Shown: one piece after another, positions 23,658 to 24,427 of the stretch | How positions within the stretch are numbered: position 1 is the stretch's first letter | Layout: every line of letters begins with the position of its first letter | Source: Cyanobium gracile_A | GTDB lineage: Bacteria > Cyanobacteriota > Cyanobacteriia > PCC-6307 > Cyanobiaceae | Assembly: GCF_034931305.1 (NCBI RefSeq) | Contig: NZ_JAYGHY010000043.1 | Span: 1-24,427 of the forward strand | DNA length: 24,427 bases | Reading direction: 5' to 3' | Made by a program: the position numbers and the translations under genes | The notes under the pieces: generated by a model | The model's database searches: none | Told to the model about the DNA's origin: nothing | The model's input: the letters and a program-made list of their open reading frames with translations, nothing else

Positions 23658-24427
23658 TCAGGCCTGGGGCAGGGGAATCTGCGCCACCACCTCGGCCAGG
23701 GCGGCCTGCCAGTGTTGCCCCTCCAGGTCCAGCGCGCGCCGGGTGGTGGTGCCATCCAGCAGCGAATAGGCGGGGCGCCGGGCCGGCGTGGGGTAGTCGG
23801 CGGTGCTGATCGGCCGCACCTGCGCCGGGGCGTCGATCAGCCCCCGCCGGGCCGCCAGCGCGCCGATGGCCACGGCGAAGTCGTACCAGCTGGCGGCGCC
23901 GCAGTCACTCCAGTGGTGGCGCCCGGCCACGCCCCGCTCGATCACCCGCCAGCAGGCGGCCGCCAGCCCGGACGTGGCCGTGGGGCAGCCCACCTGGTCG
24001 GCCACCACCCCCAGGGACTCGCCAGCGGCGGCTTTGGCCCGGTGCAGCCGCAGCATCGTCAGGCAGAAGTTGGCCCCCACTGGCCCGTACACCCAGCTGG
24101 TGCGCAGCAGGCAGAGGCGTTCAGCTGGCAGGGCGGCCGCCGCCCGCCGTTCCCCCTCCGCCTTGCTGGCGCCGTAGACCCCCAGGGGGGCCAGGGCCTG
24201 CTCCGGGGCGTAGGGATGGCCCTGCTCCCCGTCGAAGACGAAGTCGGTGCTCACCTGCAGCAGCCGCCCGCCGCCGCTGGCCAGGGCTTCGGCGAAGGCC
24301 CCGGGGGCACCGGCATTGACCGCCTCGGCCAGCGCCGGTTCCGCCTCGGCCCGATCCACTGCGGTGTAGGCGCCGGCATTGAGCACCCAGTCGGGCCGGT
24401 GTTGCGCCACGGCGGCCCGGCAGGCCG
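23658..24427 (-). CDS. rmlD: dTDP-4-dehydrorhamnose reductase, 5' end outside the window
   Basis: The frame runs to the right edge, so the first part (NAD(P)-binding GxxGxxG region) is missing. An internal GTG at 24410 is not the true start. The present part contains VLNAGAYTAVDRAEAEPALA, QVSTDFVFDG (catalytic Thr/Asp region), YGASKAEGERR (YxxxK) and LRTSWVYGPVGANFCLTMLR, all typical of RfbD/RmlD. The enzyme reduces dTDP-4-keto-rhamnose to dTDP-L-rhamnose, completing the pathway with RmlB. Highly GC-rich codon use, like its neighbour. Confidence 0.93.
   Translation of the reverse strand, partial: ACRAAVAQHRPDWVLNAGAYTAVDRAEAEPALAEAVNAGAPGAFAEALASGGGRLLQVSTDFVFDGEQGHPYAPEQALAPLGVYGASKAEGERRAAAALPAERLCLLRTSWVYGPVGANFCLTMLRLHRAKAAAGESLGVVADQVGCPTATSGLAAACWRVIERGVAGRHHWSDCGAASWYDFAVAIGALAARRGLIDAPAQVRPISTADYPTPARRPAYSLLDGTTTRRALDLEGQHWQAALAEVVAQIPLPQA

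Overview
The window is GC-rich bacterial DNA broken by one clearly AT-rich block. It most resembles a freshwater Synechococcus/Cyanobium-type cyanobacterium. That is an inference from the GC-rich coding style, the frequent lack of Shine-Dalgarno sites, the small two-helix membrane protein, the coiled-coil glycan-cluster protein, and the dense toxin-antitoxin (TA) content. No rRNA, tRNA, CRISPR array, transposase or integrase was found.

Layout. (1) 1-1228: a DUF6880-type protein cut by the left edge. (2) 1232-6444: a TA-dense zone. It holds five apparently intact two-gene modules: FitA-like RHH/PIN, AbrB/PIN, AbrB-like/RelE-like, MazE/MazF and Phd/PIN. Three are on the minus strand, then two diverge on the plus strand. 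Between and beyond them lie collapsed TA remnants (1955-2003, 2074-2231, 5869-6261), three copies of a short repeat built on a TGTACA dyad, and a small membrane protein. (3) about 6750-14330: an AT-rich island. It carries a minus-strand group (small ORF, exostosin-type GT47, class I methyltransferase) diverging from a plus-strand GT25-GT2-GT4 operon. A GT8-like gene and a decayed gene follow. (4) 14328-18326: GC-rich again, with a GT4-like glycosyltransferase, a repeat-like hypothetical, a coiled-coil protein, a methyltransferase, and an orphan HicB preceded by the last 13 codons of HicA. (5) 18292-24427: a minus-strand run reading rmlD(partial)-rmlB-cysS-vapB-vapC-hepT-mntA-glycosyltransferase, mostly with 4-bp overlaps or short gaps.

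How the genes fit together. The window is a surface-polysaccharide locus (dTDP-rhamnose synthesis by RmlB/RmlD, about six glycosyltransferases, two methyltransferases) flanked and interrupted by TA modules. The AT-rich island looks like horizontally acquired variable glycan genes. The GC-rich flanks hold the sugar-nucleotide genes and cysS.

The most unusual signal is in the TA zone. Two remnants, each with an intact related module nearby for comparison, plus a third without one, are antitoxin-to-toxin fusions left by internal deletions. One deletion maps to a 12-nt near-direct repeat that is still visible in the intact neighbouring module. Most intact modules also have their own perfect inverted repeat just upstream, which are candidate autoregulatory operators.
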